Source: Augochlora pura (Eukaryota; Arthropoda; Insecta; Hymenoptera; Halictidae). Taken from it: a stretch of 64,000 bases of DNA. Positions 1 through 13,740 of the stretch are shown here, piece by piece. How positions within the stretch are numbered: the first letter of the stretch is position 1; the number at the start of each line of letters is the position of its first letter. The notes under the pieces are model-generated. The model had not been told where the DNA came from. It ran no database searches and was given only the letters and a program-made list of their open reading frames with translations. The DNA is taken from positions 4,104,779 to 4,168,778 of the forward strand of contig NC_135781.1 in the NCBI RefSeq assembly GCF_028453695.1, in the 5' to 3' direction. The position numbers and the translations under genes are program-made.

Positions 1-2744
1 ATGCGGATACTCGCGCCGCTGCATGCACCTAATTATCCATCCAACGCAGCCCGGCTCTGTATCACTCGCCAACACTGGCTGTTCGGGCCGTGCCATTTTA
101 TCGGTTTCGTTCAGCTGTCGCGTTATCTTCTGCTGAGTAGGTGTGAGAAAGCTATGCCGGATCCGGACCGCGAATCAGGACGGATGCCATCGTCGTGTGT
201 TGCCCGTATATACTTATACGTACCCGGCATTACACTCGGCGCCTCGGGAAAAAACGTTTCACGCAGCTGCCGATCTTCGAGTAAATTCTGTTGACTAACC
301 CGACCGCCGGCTGATAACGGAATGCTTCCTTCTGTCTATCGGTAATCGTGCCGGGCAAGATAATCTGCCACAAAGCTGATGACTTTGCCCTGTATTTCCG
401 GTCGATTAATTTTATTCCATTTATTCCAAAGCTAGTAAATCCATTTTAAGTGTTTTTGAAATAATGGTACTTATTATAAATGAATAAAATAAATGAAACT
501 ATAACAAGATAATATAATTAATATTTTTATATTTAATTAATAATTTATATTATTTCAAGTAAAAGTACAGACGTTTAGATATCGGTAGACAAATGATCAA
601 AACGTGAACACTAGGAATTAAATAATTGGCTAAACCGTGAAATCTTTCAATCTTCGAACTAAAAATTATTTTCCAAGTTTCATCACTTTTCCTTTGTTGG
701 CTTCTCAGCGTTGCAAATGATCGTAAAATTACTACGATAAGCACACGTATACATCAAAGATGGATGAAAATATCGTTGAAACGTTGCAGAGTCAGTGGAA
801 TTAACGCTATGACTATTCGAAATCTGTTTAACGACTCTGTCACGTGGATAAGGAGCGCGATGATTTTCCTCGTATCGAAAATTGTAAAAGGAACGCTTGT
901 ACATGACTCGTAGCTTCGCATTCTGAACGTTCGCGTATCCGACGAATGCGAGTAGTACCGTAATCTAGCGATGACAGACGATACAGCTTCCCACGGAATT
1001 GTTTGCATCGCGCAGAAACAATTGGCACGCACTTTGCGTGTCACGCGAGACTGCTAAGCACAGTTTGCTACACAGAAGTTGTGAATTCGATATCGAGTGT
1101 GACTCCGGGCTCCTTCGGCGGGATGCCGAGCCCCGGGTACAAATGTCATGCAACAACGATATGATAATTTATTTTTAGGCATCCTGTTCTTTCCGTTTAC
1201 CGCAGCAACGACACGCACACTTCTTCCATCGACTTTTTTTGTATCGTAGAAAAAACTGCACCGCGGGATCGCATGCACACAGGTCAGGTGTATAAATCTC
1301 GCATACCGTAATATCATCGTAAATAATGCGACAGACGTTTACCGGGACAACAGATAACGCAGTTACGTTTCACAGAGCGCGATAAGTTGCGAAACTAGGC
1401 TTTATCGCGTTGAAACATCTGATCGCTGAGGCCAATCAGTCTCCGAACTTGAGCGGACTCGCGACAGTTCAGATCCAGACTACTTCGTCTTTTCTTTATG
1501 AACGCACGAACCCTGTTGGCAGGAGTATTGATTTATCCCCGTCGCGATTGTAAATTCGTCTTCGCCACGAAACTTTTTCCTGCCGAATGTTTATTGATCA
1601 TCGCCTCGTCGCAGAAGTTGGCACGATATAACGATCGTTTGCTTTCACGATGATCTTTGAACCTGTTTGCTATCCTTACCACTTCGATCACCTTTTCTAG
1701 AAAACGTGTGCATTCCCGGTTTAACTTAGACAAACAATTGTTACGTAAGCGCCGAAGGAAACGCGCGATGGTGTCTCCTTTTAGACGGGTATCGGAGCAA
1801 CATCTAGGCCCGGTGTTAAATCGATGGCCAACAAACGTTGTCTTGTTTCCAATCAATCTTTTGAACGGTCGGTCTGCCAAGGCCTCGCTAAGGGAGAAAA
1901 CCGCCAGCTTTCCGGTCGAACACTAAATTAGGAACTCTCTGCCGGGCTGTCAGCGAAAATCCGACTTCGAAACTCGGCGTCCGAACCCGGGCATGGAACT
2001 ATCGTGCTGATCGAAAACACGGGAAATACCTTATCCCTTCCCCCGCTACGGGCCTTTAACATACCCGAGAGGCATACTTCGCACGGTCTTCCGCGGACAC
2101 GTGTCAAGAAGCAATTAGAATTCGCGAGGAATGCCGGGAATGATCCGTTGCGTGCAATCGCGCACGTTGAGTAACGAAACGAAACGAGGATCCCGGCCGG
2201 CGGTGCGCCAGGAAACACGGAGAGCCCATCGCGCGCTCCTCCGCCGGTTATTAATTAGGCGATTTTTATCCGACGAATTTCTGCCCTGGTAAGCAAACCG
2301 TTGGCTGGGTTACCGCTGTCGCGCGAGCCTTTCGAATCTCGTTTCGCAAAAAGAGAAAGAGCGCGCGCGCGCGGCTCGTCTCCGTTGCACACCGCTCTGC
2401 TGCTGGCTGGTGGTCGCTTTCGGCTTCGTCTAACGGCCGCCGCGCTTTTATTGGCCAGAACTCATTAGAGGCTAAGTCGCCATCGAATGCGGACGGAATT
2501 GCCCGTTCAAGGATAGATCGAGCAGATTTCAGGGAATAGCCCGGCCGTCCCGTCCATTAGGCGAATTAAATAATCCTTCGCGATCGAACGGCTGCCTCTA
2601 CGCACGCGGTTTTTCCACTTTCCGCCGCGCGATGTTCGAGATACGTCGCCCTCTGGAGGCTACTCGGCCTCCATTCATTCTGGTAATTATTCGGTGGAAG
2701 CTGTTCTTTTAAATGCTGCTTCGATGCAACCACACCTCTCCGTT
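1..2744. other. Non-coding sequence, left edge
   Basis: No exon, RNA gene or mobile element is recognised here. Roughly 430-560 is strongly AT-rich; the rest is mixed, with many CpG dinucleotides. A short (GC)6 run sits at 2361-2373. The frame that runs open from the left edge to 294 has no recognisable content. The stretch could be intergenic or lie in a long intron of the GLYR1 gene whose 3' exons start at 24333; nothing in the sequence decides between these. Confidence 0.5.
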
Positions 2745-3190
2745 TAATCGAGCTCTCGTTTCGTTGAAACTGCTTTTCTGTTTCCTAAACAATGATGGAT
2801 TTGACACGTTACTCCTTCAATTTGCGTTGAGTGCAGAGACGTGCTGTAAATTTATTTTAACAATGACCATTCGAGTTATATTTTTATTAAAAGTTCTTTT
2901 TTTTATTTCTAAAAACGATAGATTTGAAATATTCAATACCAGTTTTGTTTACTTCAGAGTATCTCGATTTCATAACATTTTAACCAAGAGCTCGTTTTAT
3001 TGAAATCGTTTCCTTGTTTGCCAAAAATGATTGAAATATTAATACAAGTCCATTTGTAAATTGATTTGAACGGTGCCCATGCAGTTTGATTTATTCGAGA
3101 CTGTTTCAGCCGAATAACATCCTCCAGTATAAACAAAGTCCTCGTTTCATCAAACCGTGCTTTCATATTTCACAAAATCGATGAACCCGC
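2745..3190. repeat. Degenerate tandem repeat, about 120-bp subunits
   Basis: Four related segments begin near 2750, 2888, 2990 and 3135. Each opens with a variant of CTCGTTTCRTTGAAAC, followed by a T-rich stretch, then AAAACGAT/AAAATGAT and a GATTTGAAATATT-like tail. The intervening parts also match: a GTAAATT-GATTTGAAC stretch occurs near 2845 and again near 3055. Divergence is high, so this is an old tandem expansion. No coding potential is seen. Confidence 0.5.
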
Positions 3191-4289
3191 GTTTACACGG
3201 TGAAAATAAAAGGAAGAGGAGTCGGGCAACACGTAAAATGCAAATGCGCTTTCGTTCTACACTCTGCTCGCCAATTTCGCCATGAGACTCCTCGGTCTAT
3301 CGTCGGATTATTAAACACCGAGTGTTTAAACGCTGATAAGGAATCGCGGCGGCGATCTACGCCGTTACAAAACCCAGCCGGCTGTTTCGCAGATTCGATT
3401 ATACAACGTTTGCTCGCCGCGTAATCTTCATTGAATTTTAATGGAAAAGTGTCGTTTCCCCGGACTCTTTTAATAGAACGCGAAATCCCATCGTAATCAT
3501 TCTAGAGCTGCGCTGACAAAATCGTGAGAGTTTGCTAATAGAGCTATGGTATGACCGACGCGATTAACGCGCGATTTCACCGCACGCAGTTTCGAGAGAA
3601 ATACGATTTTCGTGTAAACCAAGCAGCGTTGCAGATTTCACGGGACTTTTACCGCGTTGTGGACGACTTTCTTGCTGAAAATTGCTACGAAACCGTTTCG
3701 TTTCGGTTTCGGCGGGTGCCGGTCTCGGGAGATCCGCCGTCGGCCATCCTGTCGGATTTAGTAATTCCGAGACGTTGCATAATGGAAGTCGTGGTTCCGG
3801 GACACGGTTCGCGATATCGCGAGTACCGTTACGGAACTACGATCGAAAAAAAAAAAAACCCCGGGTGTTTTTGGTGGGAAAGTTCGGCCCCCCCCATACA
3901 CCTGGGCTCGCAATCACGTTTGCTACGCGCTTGAATCAATAGACCGGCGCGCAGGGGAGTGGGACGATGACGAGCTTTGTACCGCTTGTTATGATTTGAC
4001 TCGGGTTAGTACATTAGCGGTGTCCCGTTTTGAATCGAGCGTACGATGTACCGTTGGCCGGGGACCGAACGATCGAGTCGCCCGTTTTTCGATCGAAACG
4101 ACGACGCCCGTCGCGGCGCGACCTTTGACGATCGAACGACTGCAGTCGAACAATTTTTAATGTTGCCGCTCGGCCGCACCGTTTACACGGCCATAACTCC
4201 GGCAAGCATGCCACGACTCCGTTGTGCCACGAAATATACGTGTCTTATTACGGCAGTTCGACTTTCTTCGAGTTCGGGCACCGGAAATT
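3191..4289. other. Non-coding sequence with one unremarkable open frame
   Basis: A 127-codon ATG-initiated frame runs from 3551 to 3934 on the + strand. Its first hundred residues have a fairly ordinary composition, but it reads through an A13 run (3846-3858) and then a C-run, and it matches no family I know. I treat it as chance. Nothing else is recognised. Confidence 0.4.
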
Positions 4290-5060
4290 GGCGGCGATGC
4301 GCTCGCGATCCTCGCGGGCTGATTCTAAAAACGAAATCGTTCCTCGAGACTGCCGAGAGTTTTGTCCGGTTTTAGCCCTCGTAAATCTTTGTCATCGTGC
4401 CGCATGTTTTATAGAGCAATTCGATAAATGAAACCGCCGAGTTTTGTTCAATTTTAGCCCTCGTAAATTTTTGTCACGATACGCTATGATTTATAGGACG
4501 ATTCGAAAAACAAAATTGTTCCTTGAAATTGCTAAGTTTTGTTCGCTGTTAGTCACGGCACTGTATGCTTCATAGGGCAATTCGAAAAATAAGATTGTTC
4601 CTTGAAATTGCTAAATCTTGTTCGCTTATAGTTCTCATAAATTTTAGCGTGGCGTTGTGTGTTTTATAGATTCTCTCTCTTGCACACATACTCGCTCACG
4701 CTCTATCTTTCGACAGGACTTCGAGGAACCCAAGCACTGATTCCAGGTTACCCGACGCTCCCCAAACGCTCTGTAAACATCGGTTTAATTCGATCAGTTC
4801 GAGTAATTTGAAAGACGATATCGTTCCTCGAAGTTGTCGAATTTCGTTTGGATTAAGTCCGCATAAATTTGTTCATCGTACTCTGCGTTTCCAAGGATAA
4901 TTCGAAAAACAATGTTGCCCGATGAAGTCGCTAAATTTTGTTCAGTTTCAGTCCTCGTAAATTTCGTCACGATACTTTATACTTCAGAGTTTCGAGGATA
5001 ATTCACAAAACAACGCTGCTGGCTGAAGTGACTAGACTTTCAGTTTCAATGAATAATTGG
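4290..5060. repeat. Degenerate tandem repeat, about 80-100 bp units
   Basis: The string order 'GTTCCTYGARRYTGC - TAAATTTTGTTC - AGTCCTCGTAAATTT - CACGATAC - ATAGGRCAATTCGAAAAACAA' recurs at least six times, at about 4340, 4435, 4530, 4605, 4830 and 4920. The row is interrupted at about 4670-4810 by a (CT/CA)-rich stretch and unrelated sequence. Units differ by many substitutions and small indels. It is a decayed minisatellite or satellite fragment. Confidence 0.6.
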
Positions 5061-5517
5061 CAGAGCTCCATCTTCGTATATTATACAATTCGTTGAAAAA
5101 GAAGACTGATCCTTCGAAACGTTATAAATTGTTTTACACAGGAGTGAGTTGTTTTATTAAATTCTGCATTAATAGAGGATAATTTGAATAAATAATTATT
5201 GCTCGGAAATTGCCAGATTAAAATGTCACGAATTTGTCTATAAAGTTTCGCATACCAGTAAGTCATCTTAAAGAAAAATAACAGAGGAGCAAAAGACATG
5301 CAGTATTTTAATTAGCAAAAATATTGTTTCTTCTTTAAAAAACGATCCTAGTGATGAACGATCTATGATGAGTGCTTCGTCGAGTCAATCACGCTGCAAC
5401 AAACTATAATTACTATTTCTGAAAGTTAAATCTCCGCCATTGAATCGCTCGGCCAGAACTCGCAATAAAAAAAACCCGCTCTAACCTAAATACCCGGATC
5501 GTCGTTTTCCAGACAGA
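5061..5517. other. Non-coding AT-rich sequence
   Basis: No feature is recognised. The sequence is AT-rich with a T/A run near 5270-5340. Confidence 0.4.
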
Positions 5518-5667
5518 TTAATAATTGCGATACAGAGATTTTATTTCTGGAGCATCAGCCGACATCCCCGGAGCTGCCAATAAGCGGGCCTCGTTGACAG
5601 CATCGGGATCGACGCTGTCGTGCGTTTCAACGAGGAGATTCCCCAGAGCAAATGCCATTAGTTTCGC
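5518..5667 (-). CDS. Possible terminal coding exon, unknown protein (weak)
   Basis: On the minus strand, a polypyrimidine-type acceptor (ATTTCAG, complement of 5668-5674) is followed by a frame open for 49 codons to a TAA at 5518-5520. The peptide is Ala/Leu/Asp-rich, ends in SLYRNY, and lacks the Arg/Ser bias of the chance frames around it. The frame also stays open upstream of the acceptor to an ATG at 5743-5745. I recognise no family and see no AATAAA shortly downstream. It could equally be a chance frame, and no partner exon was found. Confidence 0.15.
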   Translation of the reverse strand, partial: AKLMAFALGNLLVETHDSVDPDAVNEARLLAAPGMSADAPEIKSLYRNY

Positions 5668-5674
5668 CTGAAAT

Positions 5675-7440
5675 CTTACGGACATCGTTCTATTATCGCG
5701 TAACATCGATCTAGAACGCGGGGCCGGGTTACCGTGTGCAGTCATCGTTTTCGCAGCCACGAAAAATCGTTTCGAAAGCCGGTGCCAGCGGCGTAATTGA
5801 CTTGCTCGTTAACGGTCGAACGAGAATCGAAAGTGATCCCTCGAGAGAATAATAAGAAAACTGGTAAATCAAAGTGCCCCGAACGATTCTTCGAATTGTG
5901 CACCTTTGGTTGCAGAGCGAGGGTGTGCCATTTAAGCGACCATAAACCGAGAGCCCTCCGTCAGGCCTGCTGCACCTTGGGTTCTAGGGCTCGATAGACC
6001 ATTTTGACAGTTCTCTGTGCTGTCGTCAGCAGAGAATTGATGCTTTGAGACCTTTCTTCGGTAGGGAACAGCTTAACGGTTTCAACCTTTTCATAGTTTA
6101 GTACCTTCCACAATGTTCGATCCACAAGACGGCAGTTAGAAATTCAAAGTACAGGATGGTAAAGTCTTGTCTATTCATCGCTAATAAAAAAAAGGTTAAG
6201 AAGGATTTAGGATCATAATTTCTCTTTGAAGTAAAATTGAAAATTTTAAGAATTTTTAAAAGCCTAGTAAAAGTAATAACAGTCCTAAATTAAAAATAAC
6301 CTTTAATTTATGAGAATAATGTTTAAGGGGAGGAGGGAATTATTATTAATTTTGCTCTAAACTCTTATAAATACTATATTAAATAATCCTTCAAATAAAG
6401 GTGCAAACATGGTGCACGAACGAACTGAAAAATTGAAAGGGAGCGAATCATTTTTAAACGATTTTCCATTATTCTATCGGACTGTGAATTAGGGTTAGTC
6501 CAAAGGTGTTCTATTTTCGTATATCTTTTCCAATCATTCACTCCTTGCAATGGACAGTGCCTCGCGGTTACAATTCAAGGTTCCGTCGGTCCTTTCTGAA
6601 ACTTGGCAGCCGACAGTCGACGTTCGGTAAACCGGTATATTCGAAATACAGAAGTGAATGTTAAACGCGTATATTTAGACGTCAAATAAATATTACAAAC
6701 AATAGCGTATTATAATTACGACCGATACGCACGATCCTATCGAATTTGCCAATGTAACTCAGTTTAAACATCAGTCACTGTCGATATTTTTGTGTTACCG
6801 TTGAAATATTACTTTGCTATGCTCTGCCAGCAACTTTTGAGGTCACTAATAATCGCATAAGTACTTGAAATATACCCGCTGACAGGTACAACGGTATCGT
6901 CTGAACTTGTATTTCGTTCTTGAACGGTTATTTGAAACATTTAATTGTGCTTTTTAACCTACTTCGAATTATTAACCACGGGAAAATACTAAAGTCGAGA
7001 AATTGAATTTTAGAGAACTGACGTTTATTTCACCGTTCGATACTTCGATCATGTAAAATGCATGGAACGAAAGATCAAGGTATACTCTTCGTTATTGTCA
7101 TTATTAAAGTCTTCGTTACGTAATCTAATTTTCTCAGTTTAAAAAAAATACTGATCACTATATGCAGAATAAAAATAGAAACCAAGTAGCAAGTTTGTTC
7201 ATTCTTGAATCGCTTTAGTGGATTAAAAATAACACATTGGCATTTTAGCACTATTAAAGCCAGCTGCTTTATATTAGTTTACAAAAATAACAATAAGTCA
7301 TTTATTCTGATTTTTGACAAAAATCATTGCAATATCTACCACGATCGTAAAGCAGAAACCATGCTGACGAGTTCCGGAAAGCTGGCGTTGAAATATTTGA
7401 AACTGCAACCACCGAATTTCGCCCTAAACTCGTAAAGTCC
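5675..7440. other. Non-coding sequence
   Basis: Mostly AT-rich DNA with no recognisable exon, RNA gene or inverted-repeat element. Short frames at 5797-5997 and 7205-7435 look like chance. Confidence 0.4.
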
Positions 7441-8640
7441 CCAGTTTATGGATCGCTATAAAAAATCATGGAAGGGTTAACATCGCAGTTGAAATCTTGC
7501 CGTTTCGTCGCCGTCGAAAGGTCATGCGCGACCGTTTTAACCACCCGGGGGGCTGTTACGTCGCAGGGAACTATATCATAGAAAAATGACCCCGGTCGTC
7601 GGCGTGACCTATTACCATCGCGAGAGAAAGAGAGAGAGAGGGAGAGAGGAGTCAGAGGTCGTCGAACGGCCCGAAAAGAACATGGCGGCGGCGTAATTCC
7701 GCAGCCGGTGTAGCGATTTTCTATAAAAACCGCGCGACGACCTTGGCGTCGTATCAACAGCTTTTTACGCGGAAGAAAGCCCGCGGTATTCCTGTCCACG
7801 TAGGCTCGCGGTCTTCCGCGACTGATTCCTCCGATAATAGCAGCCTTAAGTCAACCGTCCGGGGGGGTCGGCCGTGCGCGGGAAACTTCGCTCGACAATC
7901 GATGCGCCGCGTCCCGCGCACACACAGAGACCTTCCTGTGCAACGCCGCGCACAAGAACCAGACATCAATTATAAATGCCTGGCGTTGTTCCGCGTCCCC
8001 TGTCCGCGGCTTAAACGAGGTTGTTTCGAGCCCCGGCGTAACGTCGTTTCGGGCTAAAAATTGCATTGTCACCTGGTCAATCGGTCCTCGAATCGGAACG
8101 GTTAACACTATTACACGCCGCCCTTCCCTCTCGCGCTAATTCGTTTTATGCACGTCGCGTGCACCCGCCGAATTAGGCTGGCACGAATGCGTTTGGTCGC
8201 GTTGGCCGAATGTTTATTAAAACAAACGTGTTCTCGGCCGGCAGCACCCTAATCGTCGAGGAAGAACTCTAGCCCGTTTAATTAGCGTCGCGTCGTACGG
8301 GCTAACGAGAGTGCGCGAGACACCTGTCCCCGCGTCGACCACGTGCACGATTATCGGTGCGACCTTGCCGATAACTTTGGCGGACACCAGTGTTCGGTTT
8401 TGAATACCGTGTAATTTCGGTTGCGCGAATTTTCCGCGCGACACGTGTCCCGGAGCCGAGAGAGAAAGATTGAGAGAGAGAGAGAGAGAGAGAGGAGAAA
8501 GGGGGACGAGCGAGGAGAATGGCGAGAGAATGCTGCAATTTAGTCGTTACGGGGACCGGCCGCGGCGAACAACATTGGATAATAGTCGCCGTGCGTCGTT
8601 CGACAATTTTCACGCTTTGAACTTCATTCCGTATCGTTGA
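7441..8640. other. CpG-rich island with GA tracts
   Basis: This block is richer in G+C and CpG than its flanks. It has purine tracts of (GA)n type at 7621-7652 and 8458-8497. Open frames occur on both strands and overlap one another, which is expected in CpG-rich DNA with few TA-containing stops. It could be a promoter or 5' leader of an unseen transcript, but no start exon is recognised. Confidence 0.35.
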
Positions 8641-9960
8641 ACCCTGTCCGCTGACGTCTGCAGCATAATTTTTGGATCCGATGCGATTTTTCTCTGCGTT
8701 CTAGTCACGTTTCATGGACTGGAAGCAATCAGAGAATATTTTTTTCAGTTGAGTAAATATTTTTATGGTCGATTTGTGTTTTTATTAAAAAATAGGTAAA
8801 TACGTTTTATTTATTTTTCCTTGGTTAGAAACAATTGGAAAATAGGTAGGGGTAGGTCTGGTTTTTGGAATCGAATCAATTTGGAAACGTTTCATTTATC
8901 TTTTTTCTTTTTAAATCAGCGATAAGTGAACAGTTCGCGACTGTAATTTTTATCTATATTTAATTCTTAACAGCCTATATTATATATCTCTCTGATTAGA
9001 AACAATCAAAGAATAAGCAGATAGGTGACGTACGACGGGCGTGGGTTAAATGTCGAACGTCTTCGATTCGCAAGGCATTCACAGTGACGTTCAGATAAAG
9101 CGTTATTATTACTATCAACGTCATTATTATGCAATTCTAATAGATATTTCTTTATCGACCGCCGCAAAATGCGAAGAGCCAAGGCGATCGTGATGGTACT
9201 GTTAAATAAATAAAACGTCGCCGCGACCGCGCTCCGGCGACAGTTTTTAGCTCAAAGATCGATGTTCTTGATCGCATTTCGGATGAAATTAATTTGTTAT
9301 ATCTCCAACGAGTTTCAGATAATTTTATTGATAAACGAAGACGAATATTTTGTACAGCTGTCGAATGCGAAGTACAGCTGTCGCTTGACTTTTACCACGA
9401 GTCAAGAAAGAGTATATCGCATTGCAAAATAACGGCCGGTTGAATCACGCCAATAAAAGTCGTCGGGAATGACAGTTGCAATAATATGAGCGTTCATAAA
9501 AATGTCTGCGATGCTTTCGTGTACAATTCTTCACCTTCACTTCTGTTTTCTCGATCTTTTATTTGTCATTGACATTTTCATTTCATGATTTGATTAAAGT
9601 GAGCTACGTGTCATCGTATCACTGGATATGATAACAATATCCGACTGATAAATTATTCATTTATTGTTAGGCAGTAGTATTGGATTATGTTATTAAATAT
9701 TTATTGTGTGAATCGTCTATGTTTGAATCATCTATTGTAGATGAATAATACGTACGTGCTTTAGCAGTTAATACAAATTATTAACGCGAAAAATTATGAA
9801 TGACCCTAATTGTTCGGCCAGAGACTGGCAGCGTCGAATATGAATATTTTCCTGCCGACTGCAGAAATTCTGAGAAAATAACCGCAATCGCATCGACTAA
9901 AGTCTGAGAACACGTGGGTCGAATCGAGCCGCGAGCGGCTTGCTATCGTTCCCAATAAAA
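8641..9960. other. Non-coding AT-rich sequence
   Basis: No gene, RNA or mobile element is recognised. Local composition is AT-rich with runs of T/A. Confidence 0.4.
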
Positions 9961-11060
9961 TGATCATGAATTATCCATGGAGCCGGAGCACGCGCCGGCC
10001 ATGTCAAACGTATTTCGAAGACGCGGCCGTTTCAAAAAAATCGGCCGACAACGCCGCGCATCCGCGTAGAAAATCGTGCAGCCCGTAGCTCGGATCCGCG
10101 ATAACGAAACACACGCGTCAACATACACAACGCGCCCGTCCATATTCTCCAGTTGCCGCATACCGATAGGCCTGATAAAGCGTCACTTTCCTCGCCCCCC
10201 CCCCCCCACCCGCCCGCCACCCTCCGGGCGCCCACGCGACTCTTTTTTATAACCGACGTCGAATTTCACGCGGTCGTAAACCGGATTTAACAACGTTGCA
10301 GAAGCGTCCGGCGTCGTTTATCGCGCTTTATCGAACGCCTCCGGGGGCCGTGGCTAGTTTCGCGAACGGCCCGATCGAGTTACGGGGTCCCCCGTGGTCG
10401 TACGAAAATTCACGATTGCCGGTCTCGCCAACAGCCTCGGGTTACGGTCACCACGTAGATCTCTCTCTCTCCCCCGGCCAGAGAAATCCGTTCTAACGAG
10501 ATTCAGCGTTCGACCTTGATCGGCGAACTTCTCTCCCGTAGGTAGCGCGCGAAGGCCACGAAAACTCAATTTTCTCCCCTTCTCTCCGGCTGCACCGCTC
10601 GCTTCTGCGGGTCATGGCCACGGGGGGGGAAGCACGTCGGTACAGGGGCAGGACCCATCCGGTTTTCTCCTCGAGATCCATTATGTCTGCCAACCAACCA
10701 GCCATAGCCAAGCCAGCCAGCCACTTCCCGTCCTCGTTTTTCTTCCGTCGAGGTGAAAAAAGGCGCATAATCGGTCGGCGATTCGGCACGGTGCGTTGTT
10801 CCGCAGGACACCCAGGAACTCTCCGAGGGCTGCAGACGCGGAGCATCGATCGCCCGGCACATCCTCCCTGCTTGCTACCCTCGCGAGGACTACGAGATCC
10901 TCCCATTCACCTCCGGGACAACCGTGCACACAGTGCCGCTTCGGTTTTCAATTTTTACGCCACCCACGAGACCGCTCTTTCACTCGCTACTTTCAATCGA
11001 TTTGTTTGGTTGAAAAATTCGTCTACGATCCACTTCGCGCGAATTCAATGAAACGAGCAT
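9961..11060. other. CpG-rich island with C13 run
   Basis: A GC-rich block with a C13 homopolymer at 10195-10207, a short (CT)n at 10459-10474 and AGCCA-type short repeats near 10695-10725. Several mutually overlapping frames of 65-145 codons on both strands encode Arg/Ser/Pro-rich peptides typical of chance frames in such DNA. No splice-bounded exon is recognised. Confidence 0.35.
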
Positions 11061-11467
11061 CGTGAAATGTGAAACGAAATTTCCTGATAATAAATTCCTA
11101 TCTCTCTGACTTCTGACTTGTTTTCAAAGTTTGGAATTTTACCGAGGAGGATGCGTCACTTCGCCGCTGGAAAGATTCGTAGTTTCCTGAAATGAAACGA
11201 TGCGGGCGATGATGTACACGCACGGTGTGCACGATGCTTTAGCACTTATTATTGTGTGATGCACGCTGTTGCATTCTTTGCGATGATATGGACGATCGTA
11301 GGATGTCGATTAAGAGATGCGTTCTGTAGAAGTGAGATGATTTATGGGAGGGGCATTTTATAGGAGTGTTATTGATGAATTTTTATGCAGGATAGAAAAT
11401 TGTCTATGTTAATGGCGAGATGAGAGAGAGAGAGATAATAATTTCAATCAGGTGGAATTACGATGCG
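11061..11467. other. Non-coding sequence
   Basis: Nothing recognised apart from a short (GA)n at 11422-11434. Confidence 0.35.
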
Positions 11468-11705
11468 AGGGTGTTTTTAAGTTGTACTGAATTGTTGTTT
11501 GTCTTTATGTACTGTTTTGTTCTCTACTGGTTTAGCTCTACTATTTTGTTCTACTGTCTTGCTGTATCGTTACACTATACTATTTTACTCAATTGTCTTG
11601 TTACACTGATTTATTCTATTGACTACCTTGTTCAAGTATTTTATTGCCCTGTTTTGTTCAACTATCTCGTCGTACAATCTTGTTCCACCACCTCAAAATC
11701 CACAG
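11468..11705. repeat. T-rich degenerate short repeat
   Basis: About a dozen variants of TTTTGTTCTACTGTYTTG follow one another with about 18-22 bp spacing. The + strand frame through it gives a Leu/Phe/Tyr/Val-rich, membrane-like peptide that is an artefact of the repeat. Confidence 0.4.
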
Positions 11706-13740
11706 TCTAATTATCATTACACATACTCATCAACCATACAAAATATTCTCACCTCAAAAAACGCTTCAATTAATTTTTCCAAAGAAAAATTGCTATAAAA
11801 AGTCTAAAACCCGGTCTTAGAATAAAAATCATTGCTGTACATCAACGATAATTCTCGCTAGCATAAAGAACGCAGCGTGAAGCTTCTTTACGATCAACTG
11901 AGGCACAAAGAAATTCGAAATAGATCGCCCGGTGTGTTCGGCTGGTCTAGTTCTAGTTACGGATCGGAGGAAAGCCCGAAAGGGAAACGGACACGGAATT
12001 ATCGACGAACAGGTGTTTCGTAATAGTGTCGCGATAAGTGGGACGCAGGGAAGATGGCGGGAATCCCCGCAAAAGAAATGGCCTAAGGAGATTGATGGCG
12101 TTTCACAGAGCTCAGGCAAATTGCATTTAATCGTGCCGCGCTTGAAACACGCCGACAGCGCACGATCACTGTTGCGTTTCTGTGAAAGAACTATCGACCC
12201 GCAGATTGAGAGAGGAAGAGCGAGAGAGAGCGAGTATGTATAAGCAGACGACTTCCGTGTAACCGGAGAATCTGCAATTCCAACCTAGGAAGGCACGGCG
12301 TGCCTCATTGACATCATCCTCGGGCGTTCTCGTGCCCGGTGGACATTGTTTTTTCATCGGCAAAACATTTCTAAAGATACTGTAGGCTTACGTAATCCCG
12401 GCATTGGCACGCTCGGGTTTTTGGGAAAGTCAAAGGCGCAACGGCGCGCGAGAAAGGGGATGGTTCTGTCAAAGGACGCGGCGTACTTCTGTCCTCTAAA
12501 ACGGATCGAGTGCTGGTAATTGATGCGAAGGTCGAGTCCATTGGTTCCTTTCTTTTTCGAACGGCCACGATTAGCGCCTGCAATTTGTCTCGGCGCACGG
12601 CTTGGCCGCGCTCTGTATATCCCGTGAAACGTAATTATTGGACTGCGGGCCTTTGTGCTTTTGTGGCGAGCTACGCGGGTACGAAGAATCGTGTCTATTT
12701 ACATTCGAACAGAGTGGACCTTTCTCACAAAAATAACGCTGCTCGAAACTTCGGATCATTTGTCATTTTATAAAGCAGTTTCGCTAATATATTTTTTAAT
12801 GTCCTACTTAACATTAATTTTTTAGTTGACAATGTGGCGTGTTTTAAATATCTTAATTTTCTAAAACTTTAAAGACACGTTAATGAGCATTATCTGTGTT
12901 CTTCCTGTTTAATTAGAATTTCCAAGTTCCTTTAGATTATTCAGGCATCGTGCAACATTCGATAAAAACATGTTGCAAAGGCTGCAAAAGCCTCTGGTGG
13001 GGAACCGAGTACACGTCAAAGTTATTAGTCACGTAGTAAGATGTATTCAAAGTGCAACGTAGGATCAGGTGCTGACAGCTGCTTAGAATAACAAATCGTG
13101 TATTATATGCGTCTTACAAACAACGCAATTTTTTTCTGGAAACGACGACTTGTCCTATTTTGTCGGACTACCAGAACATTAAGCAGTGATTGTATGCTAA
13201 TGAGACTACAAATGGTCGAGCACGGTTCTATCATAATTTATAAGTAATATTCGAGTGTAATTTTTATCATTATCCTGGCTTAAATGTTGTATTTGTTTGT
13301 AATTGTAGCAGAATTAATATATAATGAAATATACAATTAATTTGCAATTAGTATGTAGCTTAATCTACGTTTTCAGAAATTACTAAGCGATTAGGGAAAT
13401 AGTAGAATGTATTATTAAGTAGCTAGCAGACTTCTGCGCAAAACGAATGATTGCAACATAGACGAGCTAATTAAAAACCGATTTCTACCATGAATCATTC
13501 GAGCAACCATTCTACTGTTTCAATTTACTAAATATTGTCGTAACAAATGCATCAAATCCGCAATCTATAATTAACATACAAAGCGTAAAGATATCTGACG
13601 TCGATGCGCCAGTATATTTTGATATCCAACAATTGGATCGGGTGTTGGCTGCCGATTAGCTCTGCGAAAGCGCACGACATTCATCTTAGAATTTTAGAAC
13701 AAAGTGATTGATGGTCATTTCCGAAAGGGAACCATAACAC
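11706..13740. other. Non-coding sequence
   Basis: No recognisable exon or element. It has mixed composition to about 12780 with a (GA)n-type stretch at 12208-12234, then is AT-rich to about 13700. Confidence 0.4.
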
